From JAKAWQ01 sp963745975 (GTDB lineage: Bacteria; Pseudomonadota; Alphaproteobacteria; Acetobacterales; Acetobacteraceae), in contig CAVUZJ010000010.1 in NCBI GenBank assembly GCA_963745975.1, positions 80,344-144,343 of the forward strand: a stretch of DNA of 64,000 bases, read 5' to 3'. Positions 33,875-42,095 of the stretch are shown one piece after another. Made by a program: the position numbers and the translations under genes. The notes under the pieces are model-generated. The model was not told where the DNA came from. It saw nothing but the letters and a program-made list of their open reading frames with translations, and ran no database searches. Position 1 is the stretch's first letter; each line of letters starts with the position of its first letter.

Positions 33875-35992
33875 TTATCCCGCCAGCGGCTCGGGCGCCA
33901 CGGCGAGCGGAACCGCGAGCGGCTCGCCAAGGGGCTCAAGCGTGCGGAGACGCTCGAGCGGGATGTGGCAGAAGATGAGATGCCCGCTGCCGGCATCGCG
34001 GAGCGGCGGCGGATCGGTGTCGCAGACCGCGCCCTGCTTGCGCGGGCAGCGGGTGGCGAAGGGGCAGCCCTGGCGGAGAGCGGTCCGGCTCGGCAAATCG
34101 CCGACGAGGCGGACGCGCCGGCTCTCCGCGGTGGGGTCGATCGAGGGGACCGCGGAGAGCAGCGCTTCGGTGTACGGGTGGTAGGGCGGCGCGTAGAGCG
34201 AGGCGGTGGGCCCCGCTTCCATGACGCGGCCGAGATACATCACGACGACATGGTCGGCGATATAGCGCACGAGGCCGAGATCGTGGCTGATGAAGACCAT
34301 CGTCGTGCCGCTCTCGGCCTGGATCCGGAGCAGCAGGTTGACGACCGCTGCCTGCACCGAGACGTCGAGCGCCGAGGTCGGCTCGTCGGCGATCAGGACT
34401 TCGGGGCGGCCGGCGAACGCGCGGGCGATGGCGACGCGCTGCTTCTGGCCGCCGGAGAGCTGGCGCGGCAGCGAATGGCGCACCGATGCCGGAAGCTGGA
34501 CCATTTCGAGCAGCGTTCGGACGCGGGCGGCGATCTCGGCGCGGCGGCGGGCGATGCCGAATTTCCGGAGCGCGCGCCGGATCGGCCAGCCGACCGAGAA
34601 GGAGGGGTTGAGTGTCGCTTCCGGGTTCTGGAAGACCATCTGGATCTGCGCCACCTGCTCGGGCGTGCGCTGATGCACCGTTCGCTTGGCGATATCGACG
34701 CCGTCGAAGCGGAGCGCGCCGCCGGTCGCCACCTCGAGCCCGGCGAGGAGGCGCGCGAAGGTCGATTTGCCGGATCCGGATTCGCCGACGACCGCGAGCA
34801 CTTCGCCGCGCCTCACCTCGAGGTCGAGCCGGTCGTTGGCGCGAACCACACCGCGGCGGAGCGCATAGAAGCGCGAGAGCTGGTCGGCCTCGATGATCGT
34901 CTCGCCGTCCGCGCTCGCGACGTGCGGGGCGGGCGCGGCGGTAGGGACAAGAAGAGCGCTTTCCCCGGTGCGCACGCAACGCGCCCAATGCCTCGGCCCG
35001 ACATCGGCGAGCGCGATCGGGCCGGCGTCGCACGCTTCGGGCAGGTGCAGCGGGCAGCGCGGGCCGAAGGTGCAGCCGCGCGGGCTCTGGCCCTGCGCCG
35101 GCACCGAGCCCGGGATCGGTACCAGGGCGCGCTCGCGCTTGCTGATTCCCATCCGCGGAATCGCCCGCATGAGCCCGAGCGTATAGGGATGGCGCGGGTC
35201 GGCGAAAAGCGAGGCCACGGGCGCGTCTTCCACGAGCCTGCCCGCGTACATGACGCCGACGCGGTCGGCCACGCGCGCGATCAGGCCGAGATTGTGCGAG
35301 ATGTAGAGAAGTGCCGTGCCGTGGCGGCGGCGAATCTCGTCGACGAGGTCGAGGACCGCGGCCTCGACCGTCACGTCGAGCCCGGTGGTCGGCTCGTCGA
35401 GCAGCAGGAGCGCGGGATTAGCGAGCAACGCCATGGCGATCACCACGCGCTGCTTCTGCCCGCCCGAGAGCTGATGCGGATAGCATTCGAGGAAGGCTTC
35501 GGGATCCGGGATGTGCACCTCCGCGAGCACCTCCGCGGCGCGGCGATAGGCCTCCTTGCGCGGCATGCCCTGGTGCACCATGGGCACTTCGATGAGCTGG
35601 CGCCCGACCGTCATGCTCGGGTTGAGCGCGCTCGCCGGCTCTTGGTAGACGATGCTCATCCGCGTGCCGCGCACGCGCTCGAGCTCCGCCTCGCTCAAGC
35701 GGGCGATGTCGCGGCCCTCGAAGATGATCTCGCCGCCGGCGATGACGCCGCTCGACCCGAGATGGCGCATGACCGCCATGGCGAGGGTCGATTTCCCGCA
35801 GCCGGATTCGCCGACGAGGCCGAGGCTTTCGCCCTCGCCGAGGCGGAGCGAGAAATCGGGCAGTGCGACCATCCGGCCGCGGGTGGTGCGATACTCGACG
35901 CGGAGATTGCGGATCTCGAGCAGCGCGGGCCGCTGCGCCCGGGGATCGGCGTGGGCCGGGGCCAGGCCCTCAGTCTGCGCGGGAGAGCTCAT
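33875..35992 (-). CDS. Fused double ATPase of dipeptide/oligopeptide ABC transporter (DppD-DppF type)
   Basis: 705 aa with two complete nucleotide-binding domains. Domain 1 (about residues 25-350) has Walker A VGESGCGKST, signature LSGGQKQRV and Walker B LLLLDEPTTGLD. Domain 2 (about 365-690) has VGESGSGKST, LSGGQKQRV and VLIADEPTSALD. Each ends in the Opp/Dpp cysteine segment (GCTFGPRCPLHLPEAC, GCPFATRCPRKQGAVC) after HPYTLGLMRAIP and HPYTEALLSAVP. It energises the permeases encoded just upstream. The start may be 35992 or 36001; both lie inside the end of the permease gene. Confidence 0.93.
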   Translation of the reverse strand: MSSPAQTEGLAPAHADPRAQRPALLEIRNLRVEYRTTRGRMVALPDFSLRLGEGESLGLVGESGCGKSTLAMAVMRHLGSSGVIAGGEIIFEGRDIARLSEAELERVRGTRMSIVYQEPASALNPSMTVGRQLIEVPMVHQGMPRKEAYRRAAEVLAEVHIPDPEAFLECYPHQLSGGQKQRVVIAMALLANPALLLLDEPTTGLDVTVEAAVLDLVDEIRRRHGTALLYISHNLGLIARVADRVGVMYAGRLVEDAPVASLFADPRHPYTLGLMRAIPRMGISKRERALVPIPGSVPAQGQSPRGCTFGPRCPLHLPEACDAGPIALADVGPRHWARCVRTGESALLVPTAAPAPHVASADGETIIEADQLSRFYALRRGVVRANDRLDLEVRRGEVLAVVGESGSGKSTFARLLAGLEVATGGALRFDGVDIAKRTVHQRTPEQVAQIQMVFQNPEATLNPSFSVGWPIRRALRKFGIARRRAEIAARVRTLLEMVQLPASVRHSLPRQLSGGQKQRVAIARAFAGRPEVLIADEPTSALDVSVQAAVVNLLLRIQAESGTTMVFISHDLGLVRYIADHVVVMYLGRVMEAGPTASLYAPPYHPYTEALLSAVPSIDPTAESRRVRLVGDLPSRTALRQGCPFATRCPRKQGAVCDTDPPPLRDAGSGHLIFCHIPLERLRTLEPLGEPLAVPLAVAPEPLAG

Positions 35993-36893
35993 TGAGCCCA
36001 TCGGCGAGCAGATTGAAGCCAAGCACGAGAGAAACGAGCGCCAGGACCGGGAAGAGCGCCATCTCCGGATACACCGTCAGCATCGGCGTTGCCTGCTGGA
36101 CCATGCCGCCCCAGTCCGGCGCAGGCGGGGGTATGCCGAGGCCGAGGAAGCCGAGCGTGCCGATGGTGATGACGGTGTAACCGAGCCGGAGGCAGAAATC
36201 GGTGATCAGTGGACCGCGACAGTTCGGCAATATCTCAACCACCATGATGAAAAGCGGCAATTCGCGGCGCAGGCGTGCGGCCGCCACGAAATCCTGCCGC
36301 ACCAGTTGCAGCGTGAGCCCGCGGACGATGCGCGAGATCGCCGGCGCCGAGGCGACCACCACGGCGACGACGATGTTGAGCGCCGAGGCGCCGACCGCCG
36401 CGATCAGGACGACGTAGAGGACGACCACGGGAAAGGCCAGGATCACGTCGCTCACCCGGCTGACCACGGCGTCGACGAAGCCCGCGTAAAAGCCTGCGAT
36501 GAGCCCCATCGCACAGCCCACCGCGTAGGCGACCAGGACGGAGACCGGGGCGACGACGAGAACGATCCGCGCACCCCAGACGAGGCGCGAGAGCGTGTCG
36601 CGACCGAGCGGATCGACGCCCAGAAGATGATGCCAGGACGGGCCGGGATGGGCCATCGCGAGATAGTCCTGCGCGGTGGGCGAGGGCAGCGGCAGAACGG
36701 GCGCGATGAGCGCGAGGATCACCCAGAAGAGGATGATGCCGAGCCCCACCATCGCCACGCCAGAGGACGGCAGGCGGCGCAGCAGGCTCGGGCGCGCGGT
36801 CGCGATCGTCTCGATGCCGAATGCGACCTCGATCGGGGAAGGGGCGCCGGCGGCGATGCCCGACGGTGCGCGGAGGAGAAGGGGCCGCCTCAT
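35970..36893 (-). CDS. ABC transporter permease, DppC-like
   Basis: 307 aa. An N-terminal OppC_N segment with one membrane helix (GVAMVGLGIILFWVILALIA) is followed by HLLGVDPLGRDTLSRLVWGA and the five-helix permease domain. The EAA-like cytoplasmic loop is VRQDFVAAARLRRELPLFI. This loop lacks the usual GAS-xxR-I spacing seen in many DppC proteins. The C-terminus LGLGIPPPAPDWGGM is diagnostic. ATG 36893 overlaps the DppB-like stop (ATGA). It imports the cluster's substrate together with the DppB-like partner. Confidence 0.92.
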   Translation of the reverse strand: MRRPLLLRAPSGIAAGAPSPIEVAFGIETIATARPSLLRRLPSSGVAMVGLGIILFWVILALIAPVLPLPSPTAQDYLAMAHPGPSWHHLLGVDPLGRDTLSRLVWGARIVLVVAPVSVLVAYAVGCAMGLIAGFYAGFVDAVVSRVSDVILAFPVVVLYVVLIAAVGASALNIVVAVVVASAPAISRIVRGLTLQLVRQDFVAAARLRRELPLFIMVVEILPNCRGPLITDFCLRLGYTVITIGTLGFLGLGIPPPAPDWGGMVQQATPMLTVYPEMALFPVLALVSLVLGFNLLADGLNELSRAD

Positions 36894-37900
36894 CCGCGCA
36901 CCTGCGGGTCGAGCAGCCAGTAGCCGACATCGCTCAGAAGCTGCGTGCCGATAGCGACCACGAGGGCGATCAGCGTCGCCGCCTCGATGAGCGAGATATC
37001 GCCGAAGAGCGAAGCCTCGAGGAGCATGCGGCCGAAGCCCGGATAGGCGAACACGGTCTCCGTCACCACCACGCCGCCGATCAGCCAGTTGATCTGCAGG
37101 AGGATCACGGTGAAGGGCGCGATCATGGCGTTGCGCAGCGCATGGCGCAGAATGACGCGCCGCCGCGGCAGGCCCTTGAGGATGGCGGTGCGGACGAACG
37201 GCCGGTTCAGGACATCGATCATCGAGGCGCGGACCATGCGCGCAACATAGCCCGAATCGTAGAGGACGAGCACGGCAACCGGCAGCGCGTACTGGCTCGA
37301 GAGCGACCATCCGGTGCCGGCGGCGAGCGGCGAGGTACCGGGAAGCGCCTTGAGCCACACCGCGAAGAGGGCGGCGAGGATGACGCCGATCGCGTATTCC
37401 GGCATCGAGGTCATCGTGATCGAGGTCACGGAAAGAGCCCGGTCCATCGGGCTGCCCGGCCGCATGCCCGCGAGGATGCCGAGCAGCATCGAGAGCGGCA
37501 CGATGATCGCGAAGGCGATGCCGGCGAGGATCGCCGTGTTGCCGAGCCGGTTCCAGATGATGCTGCCCACCGGCACGCGGAAGAGGGTGGAATATCCGAA
37601 ATTGCCGAAGAACTTCCCGCCATGCGGCTCGGTGATGTTGAGGCCGAGGGCGGGGTTGTCGAGCGGGTCCTTGCGCAGGCCAAGCAGCACGCCCGCCCAG
37701 CGCACGTAGCGGACGACGAGCGGGTCTCCGAGCTGGAGCTTCTCATAGAGCAAATGGACCTGCTCGGGCAGGGCGTAGGCGCCGAGCGTCTCGCGGGCGA
37801 CGTTGCTCGGCGAGAACTGGGTGACCGCGAAGACGAGGAACGACGCGGCCACCAGCGTCAGCACCAGGGCGAGCAGGCGACGGATCAGGAAGCTCAGCAT
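36890..37900 (-). CDS. ABC transporter permease, DppB-like
   Basis: 336 aa inner-membrane protein. The N-terminal helix is FLIRRLLALVLTLVAASFLVFAV. A periplasmic loop follows with LNITEPHGGKFFGNFGYSTLF, and then the permease core with GMRPGSPMDRALSVTSITMTS. The EAA loop is RPFVRTAILKGLPRRRVILRHALRNAM. It is typical of nickel/dipeptide/oligopeptide transporters. It is the first of the two permease genes and lies 40 bp after the solute-binding protein gene. Confidence 0.93.
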   Translation of the reverse strand: MLSFLIRRLLALVLTLVAASFLVFAVTQFSPSNVARETLGAYALPEQVHLLYEKLQLGDPLVVRYVRWAGVLLGLRKDPLDNPALGLNITEPHGGKFFGNFGYSTLFRVPVGSIIWNRLGNTAILAGIAFAIIVPLSMLLGILAGMRPGSPMDRALSVTSITMTSMPEYAIGVILAALFAVWLKALPGTSPLAAGTGWSLSSQYALPVAVLVLYDSGYVARMVRASMIDVLNRPFVRTAILKGLPRRRVILRHALRNAMIAPFTVILLQINWLIGGVVVTETVFAYPGFGRMLLEASLFGDISLIEAATLIALVVAIGTQLLSDVGYWLLDPQVRG

Positions 37901-37940
37901 GGCCTGCCCCTCGCCGCCCGCACCGGTGCTATGCGTCTCC

Positions 37941-39644
37941 TCAAGCGGTAAGCGCCAGCTGGTTGCCGAAGACGTAGTTGGTGGGATGCATCTCGAAGCC
38001 GAGAACCTTCTTGTCCATGTAGGTGAACGCCTCCGCGAACGCAGGCTGAGCCATCGGCCCGTCGTTCTGAAGGATCAACTGCAGCTTCTGCATCACGTCG
38101 GCGCGCTTGTCCGCCTCCAGGATTCCGCCCGCCTGGTTCAGGAGCTGGTCGAACTCGGGGTTCGAGTAGCCGCTCTCGTTCCAGGGAACGCCGGTGCGAT
38201 AGGCGAGGTTGAGCAGCATCACCCCGAGCGGGCGATGATACCAGATGGTGCAGCCGAAGGGCACCTTCGTCCACACGTTCCAGTATTCCGCGCCCGGCAT
38301 CACGTCGAGCTTCACGCGCGCGCCGATCGCCTTCCACTGCTCGACCGCGGCCTGGCACTGGGCGATGATCCAGCCGGTATCGGAGGGGACGGCGAGCGAG
38401 GTGTCGAACCCGTTCGGATATCCGGCCTCGCTCAGGAGCTGCTTCGCCTTGGCGATGTTGAGATCGATGTTGGGAACCTTGCCGTAGTCCGGCAGCACCG
38501 GTGCGACGTGGCAATCCTGGCCGAGCGTGCCAAGGCCGCGCAGCGCGAGCTCGATGAAGCTCGCATTCTCGAGGCCGAGCCGCATCGCCATCCGCACCTT
38601 GGGATCCGTCCACGGCTTGAGATCGACATGGAAGCGCAAGACCGCGCATTGCGCGCTCGCGACCGTGTAGAGCTTGAGGAACGGCATGGCCTTGAGCGCC
38701 GGCGCCTGGCTCGGATCCGTAACCACCAGCCCGCCCACCTGGTGCGAGGCCATCGCGGAGATTCCGGTGGCCATGTTGTCGCCGAGATCGATGAACTCGA
38801 TCTCGTCGAGATAGGGCCCACCGGCCCAGGGAGCCGCGACCGTCTGCCCCCAATAGTTCTTGACCGCGCGGACCGAGGCGATCTTGCCGATCTGGTACTC
38901 GCTCATCGTGAAGGCGCCTGTCCCCTGCGAGCCCACGTCGAAGACGCCCTTGTCCCCGGGGTAGAGCATCAGCGCGGGGTAGTGGAACAGGTATTCGGGG
39001 ATCGCCACCTGCGGCACCTTGCCGTTGAGGCGGATAGTGTGGGAATCGACCTTCTCGATCGCATTCGCGTCCCACCAGACGAGCTTGGTTTGCGGCTTGC
39101 CGGACTTGTCCGTGCCGTTCGGCACCGAGTTGAGCAGGAAGTCCTGAATGAGGCCGATGAAGGAGGAGCCCACCGCGGGGTCGGTCAGGCGCTTGAGGTT
39201 CCAGAGCACGTCATCGGCGGTGAAATCCTCACCGTTGTGCCATTTGATGTTGTTGCGGATGCTGAGCGTCCAGGTCTTCAGATCCGGGCTCGCCTCCCAC
39301 TTCTCGAGAAGATAGGGATGGGTGACGTTGTCGCTGTCGGTGAGCGTCAGATACTCGCAGACCTGGCGGGTGACGTTCGAATCGTATCCGCCCCAGGAAT
39401 AGGTTGCGGGGTCGGTGAGCGATTTGACGCGCGTGCCGAGCCGGAGCGTGCCGCCGGTGGGCATCGCGGCCCGGGCCGGCCGTGCGAGCGCGCCGTCGAG
39501 CGGCAGGCCCGCGAAGGCGTAGGCCGCCGGGACGGCCATGCCGAGCAGGGTCGCGAAGCGCAAGAATTCGCGCCGGTCGATCTTCCCGTCCGCAAGCTCC
39601 TTCTTGAGCAGCCGGATATTCGGGTTCTCTTTGGTCGATGACAT
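37941..39644 (-). CDS. Family 5 extracellular solute-binding protein with Tat signal
   Basis: 567 aa. The N-terminus contains a twin-arginine leader, KIDRREFLRFATLLG followed by MAVPAAYAFAGLPL, so it is exported folded to the periplasm. The mature part has the SBP_bac_5 pattern: GGTLRLGTRVKSL, LEKWEASPDLKTWTLSIRNN, IKWHNGEDFTADDVLWNLKRL and GTGAFTMSEYQIGK. ATG 39644 has AAGGAGG 6 nt upstream. Such proteins bind peptides, nickel or small amino compounds. Here the cluster suggests a betaine-like or peptide ligand. Confidence 0.92.
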   Translation of the reverse strand: MSSTKENPNIRLLKKELADGKIDRREFLRFATLLGMAVPAAYAFAGLPLDGALARPARAAMPTGGTLRLGTRVKSLTDPATYSWGGYDSNVTRQVCEYLTLTDSDNVTHPYLLEKWEASPDLKTWTLSIRNNIKWHNGEDFTADDVLWNLKRLTDPAVGSSFIGLIQDFLLNSVPNGTDKSGKPQTKLVWWDANAIEKVDSHTIRLNGKVPQVAIPEYLFHYPALMLYPGDKGVFDVGSQGTGAFTMSEYQIGKIASVRAVKNYWGQTVAAPWAGGPYLDEIEFIDLGDNMATGISAMASHQVGGLVVTDPSQAPALKAMPFLKLYTVASAQCAVLRFHVDLKPWTDPKVRMAMRLGLENASFIELALRGLGTLGQDCHVAPVLPDYGKVPNIDLNIAKAKQLLSEAGYPNGFDTSLAVPSDTGWIIAQCQAAVEQWKAIGARVKLDVMPGAEYWNVWTKVPFGCTIWYHRPLGVMLLNLAYRTGVPWNESGYSNPEFDQLLNQAGGILEADKRADVMQKLQLILQNDGPMAQPAFAEAFTYMDKKVLGFEMHPTNYVFGNQLALTA

Positions 39645-39779
39645 CGAAGCCTCCTTCTTTCTTCCCGATGGGTGATCAACCGGCGGCCGCGTGTGGCCGT
39701 TCCCCCCTCCCAATGCGCCCTTCGCTGGTAGCCGCGATTGCCGCAACTTGCACGTGAACTCGATGGCCGAGCCGCCCGC

Positions 39780-40784
39780 TCATGAGGCGCGGAGCCCTGC
39801 CGGACCATCCCGCTCGCTCCGCGGGGCATGGCCGAAACGCTGCCGGTAGGCGGCGCTGAAGTGTGACGGGGACTGGAAGCCGCAGGCAAGCCCGACCTCG
39901 GTCACCGGCGTCGCGGTGAGCCGGAGCAGCGCGCGCGCCCGCTCGAGCCGCACCGTCGAGGCGTAGCTCCCGGGGGTGGTGCCGAGGTGGCGGCGGAAGA
40001 GGCGCTCGAGCTGGCGGACGGAAATGCCGGCGCGGCGGGCGAGCGTGCCCACTTTCATCGGCGCGTCCAGGCTCTTCTCGATCGCCTGCACGGCGCGCTC
40101 CAGGACCGGATGCCCGCGGACGGCGCGCGGGCCGAGCGGCTCGTACTGCCGCTCGGCGCCGGAGCGGATCCGCTCGAGGATGAACTCGGCGGAGACCGCG
40201 GCCGCCTTCTCGGCGCCGAGGCGCGCATAGATCAGCGCAAGCATCATGTCCAGCGGCGCGATTCCGCCCGAGCAGGTAAGCCGGTCGCGGTCGATCACGA
40301 AGAGGTCCTCGACGAAATCCACGTTCGGGAACTCGGCACGCGCCGCCTCGATATTCTCCCAGTGGATCACCGAGCGGTAGCCCGCGAGCACGCCGGCCTC
40401 GGCGAGCGCGTAGGTGCCGGTGCAGAGCGCGCCGAGGGCGACGCCCCGCTTGGCGAGCCGGCGGAGCGCAGCGCCGAGCCGCCGGCTCACCGCATGGCGG
40501 ACATCGACGCCGCCGCAGACGAACACGACATCGAACGGCCCGGCCTCCTCGAGCGCCTGCGTCGGCTCGACGAGGAACCCGTTGCTCGCGCGCGCGGGCT
40601 TGCCGTCGAGCGTCACCACCTGCCAGCGATATCCGGCGCGCGGATCGACATAGTTCGCGCCGCGGCAGGCCTCCACGGCGTTGGCGAAGGCGATCATCGA
40701 ATAGTTGGGAAGGGTGAGGAAGCCGAAGCGATGGATCGCCGCGAGATCGAACGGACTCCCCTGCCCTTCCCCGCGCATCTCCAT
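39780..40784 (-). CDS. GATase1-like AraC-family regulator (GbdR/CdhR class)
   Basis: 334 aa. A DJ-1/PfpI-like sensor domain (GFLTLPNYSMIAFANAVEAC, DVVFVCGGVDVRHAV, ALGALCTGTYALAEAGVL, VDFVEDLFVIDRDRLTCSGG) precedes a double-HTH AraC domain (TLARRAGISVRQLERLFRRH; TEVGLACGFQSPSHFSAAYR). GbdR, CdhR and related proteins with this architecture activate glycine betaine, dimethylglycine and carnitine catabolism. It starts 2 bp after the reductase gene and is probably co-transcribed with it. It is the likely activator of the cluster, with a quaternary or tertiary amine as inducer. Confidence 0.9.
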   Translation of the reverse strand: MEMRGEGQGSPFDLAAIHRFGFLTLPNYSMIAFANAVEACRGANYVDPRAGYRWQVVTLDGKPARASNGFLVEPTQALEEAGPFDVVFVCGGVDVRHAVSRRLGAALRRLAKRGVALGALCTGTYALAEAGVLAGYRSVIHWENIEAARAEFPNVDFVEDLFVIDRDRLTCSGGIAPLDMMLALIYARLGAEKAAAVSAEFILERIRSGAERQYEPLGPRAVRGHPVLERAVQAIEKSLDAPMKVGTLARRAGISVRQLERLFRRHLGTTPGSYASTVRLERARALLRLTATPVTEVGLACGFQSPSHFSAAYRQRFGHAPRSERDGPAGLRAS

Positions 40785-40786
40785 CC

Positions 40787-41911
40787 CTAGCGGTCGATCA
40801 CGAGATCGCTCGTCGGGCGCGAACAGCAGAGCAGGATCATCCCCTGGTCGATCTCGCGCCGGCGGATGCCGCCCTGATGCTGCATGTCGACCGAGCCCGA
40901 GACCATCCGGCTTTTGCACGTCCCGCAAATGCCCTGGCTGCAAGAGAACGGCAGCCGCATCCCCGCCGCAAGGGCCAATTCGAGGATGCTCGCGCCGGGG
41001 GCGCAGAGGATGCTGCGCTCGCTCTGGCGGAACTGCACGCGAAACCCCGCTCCGGCGGCTTCGGCGATGGCGGGCGTCGTCTCGAGGGTTGGGGAAAGGT
41101 CCGCGAAGCAGAAGCTCTCCTCGTGGTAGCGCGCCATGTCGAAGTCCGCCTCGGCCAGCATCGCCCGGACGGCCGCCATGTAGCCGACGGGCCCGCAGGT
41201 GAAGACCTCGCGCTTGGCGAGATCGGGCGCGATCAGTGCGAGCATCTTCCGATCGAGGCGGCCGCGCATTCCGTGCCAGGCCTCCGTGGGCGAATCCGCC
41301 TCACAAATGGGAACGAAGCGGAAGCCCGCGTGGTGGCAGGCGAGCGCCGCGAGCTCGCTCCGGAAGATGATGTCGAGCGGGCTTCGCGCATTGTGCACGA
41401 AGACGATGTCGGACTCCCCCGCGAGATCGTCGTGGCAGCGCGCCATCGCCATCAGCGGCGTGATGCCGCTGCCGCCGGAGAGGAAGAGATATTTCCCGCC
41501 CGGCCGCGGCGTGCCGATGAAGCTCCCGGCGGGGCCGAGCGCGCGGACCGCGACGCCGGCACGGAGATTTTCATGCAGCCAGGGTGAGACCTCGCCGCCC
41601 GGCACGCGCTTGACGGTGATCGAGATCGTGTGCGGCCGCGCCGCGGAGGAGGCGATCGTGTAGCAGCGGTTGACGCGCCGCCCGCCGATCTCGAACTCCC
41701 AGGTCATGAACTGGCCCGGCTGGAATTCGAAGAGGCGCGGCTCGGGAGCGGAGAAGACGAACGTCTTGACGTCCGGGGTCTCGCTCCAGACCCGGCGGCA
41801 GATCAGCACGCCATCGGACTCCGCGTCCCAGGGCCGCGCGCCGCGAAGGCGGGAGACATCGTGAACGGCGCGGCCGGGCACCGCGAGCGGCGAGGAAACC
41901 CCGTCAAGCAT
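40787..41911 (-). CDS. Ferredoxin-NAD(P) reductase-type oxygenase reductase (GbcB-like)
   Basis: 374 aa. The FAD-binding domain has RRVNRCYTIASSA and VKRVPGGEVSPWLHE. The NAD(P) domain has KYLFLSGGSGITPLMAMAR and EVFTCGPVGYMAAVR. The C-terminal plant-type [2Fe-2S] ferredoxin domain has CSQGICGTCKSRMVSG with a distal Cys in LLCCSRP. It passes electrons from NAD(P)H to a Rieske oxygenase, matching the GbcA-like enzyme at 27954 although the two genes stand at opposite ends of the cluster. It is the promoter-proximal gene of the minus-strand block; ATG 41911 was chosen over an upstream Arg-rich extension. Confidence 0.9.
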   Translation of the reverse strand: MLDGVSSPLAVPGRAVHDVSRLRGARPWDAESDGVLICRRVWSETPDVKTFVFSAPEPRLFEFQPGQFMTWEFEIGGRRVNRCYTIASSAARPHTISITVKRVPGGEVSPWLHENLRAGVAVRALGPAGSFIGTPRPGGKYLFLSGGSGITPLMAMARCHDDLAGESDIVFVHNARSPLDIIFRSELAALACHHAGFRFVPICEADSPTEAWHGMRGRLDRKMLALIAPDLAKREVFTCGPVGYMAAVRAMLAEADFDMARYHEESFCFADLSPTLETTPAIAEAAGAGFRVQFRQSERSILCAPGASILELALAAGMRLPFSCSQGICGTCKSRMVSGSVDMQHQGGIRRREIDQGMILLCCSRPTSDLVIDR

Positions 41912-42095
41912 CGTGCGCACCGTCCCCCTTTGGCCTGCGCCCCATCGAGCGATGCGCGGCCTGTTGGCCCGATACTCCGTCGGGCGCCGAGGCCGCACTT
42001 ATCAAAATGCGACACTTCCTTACAAGGGGGCGCCAAAGTCGTCTGCCGTGCCAAGAAGGCGACGGCGCGGCTTGCCCTTTGGCCTTGCTTGGGGG

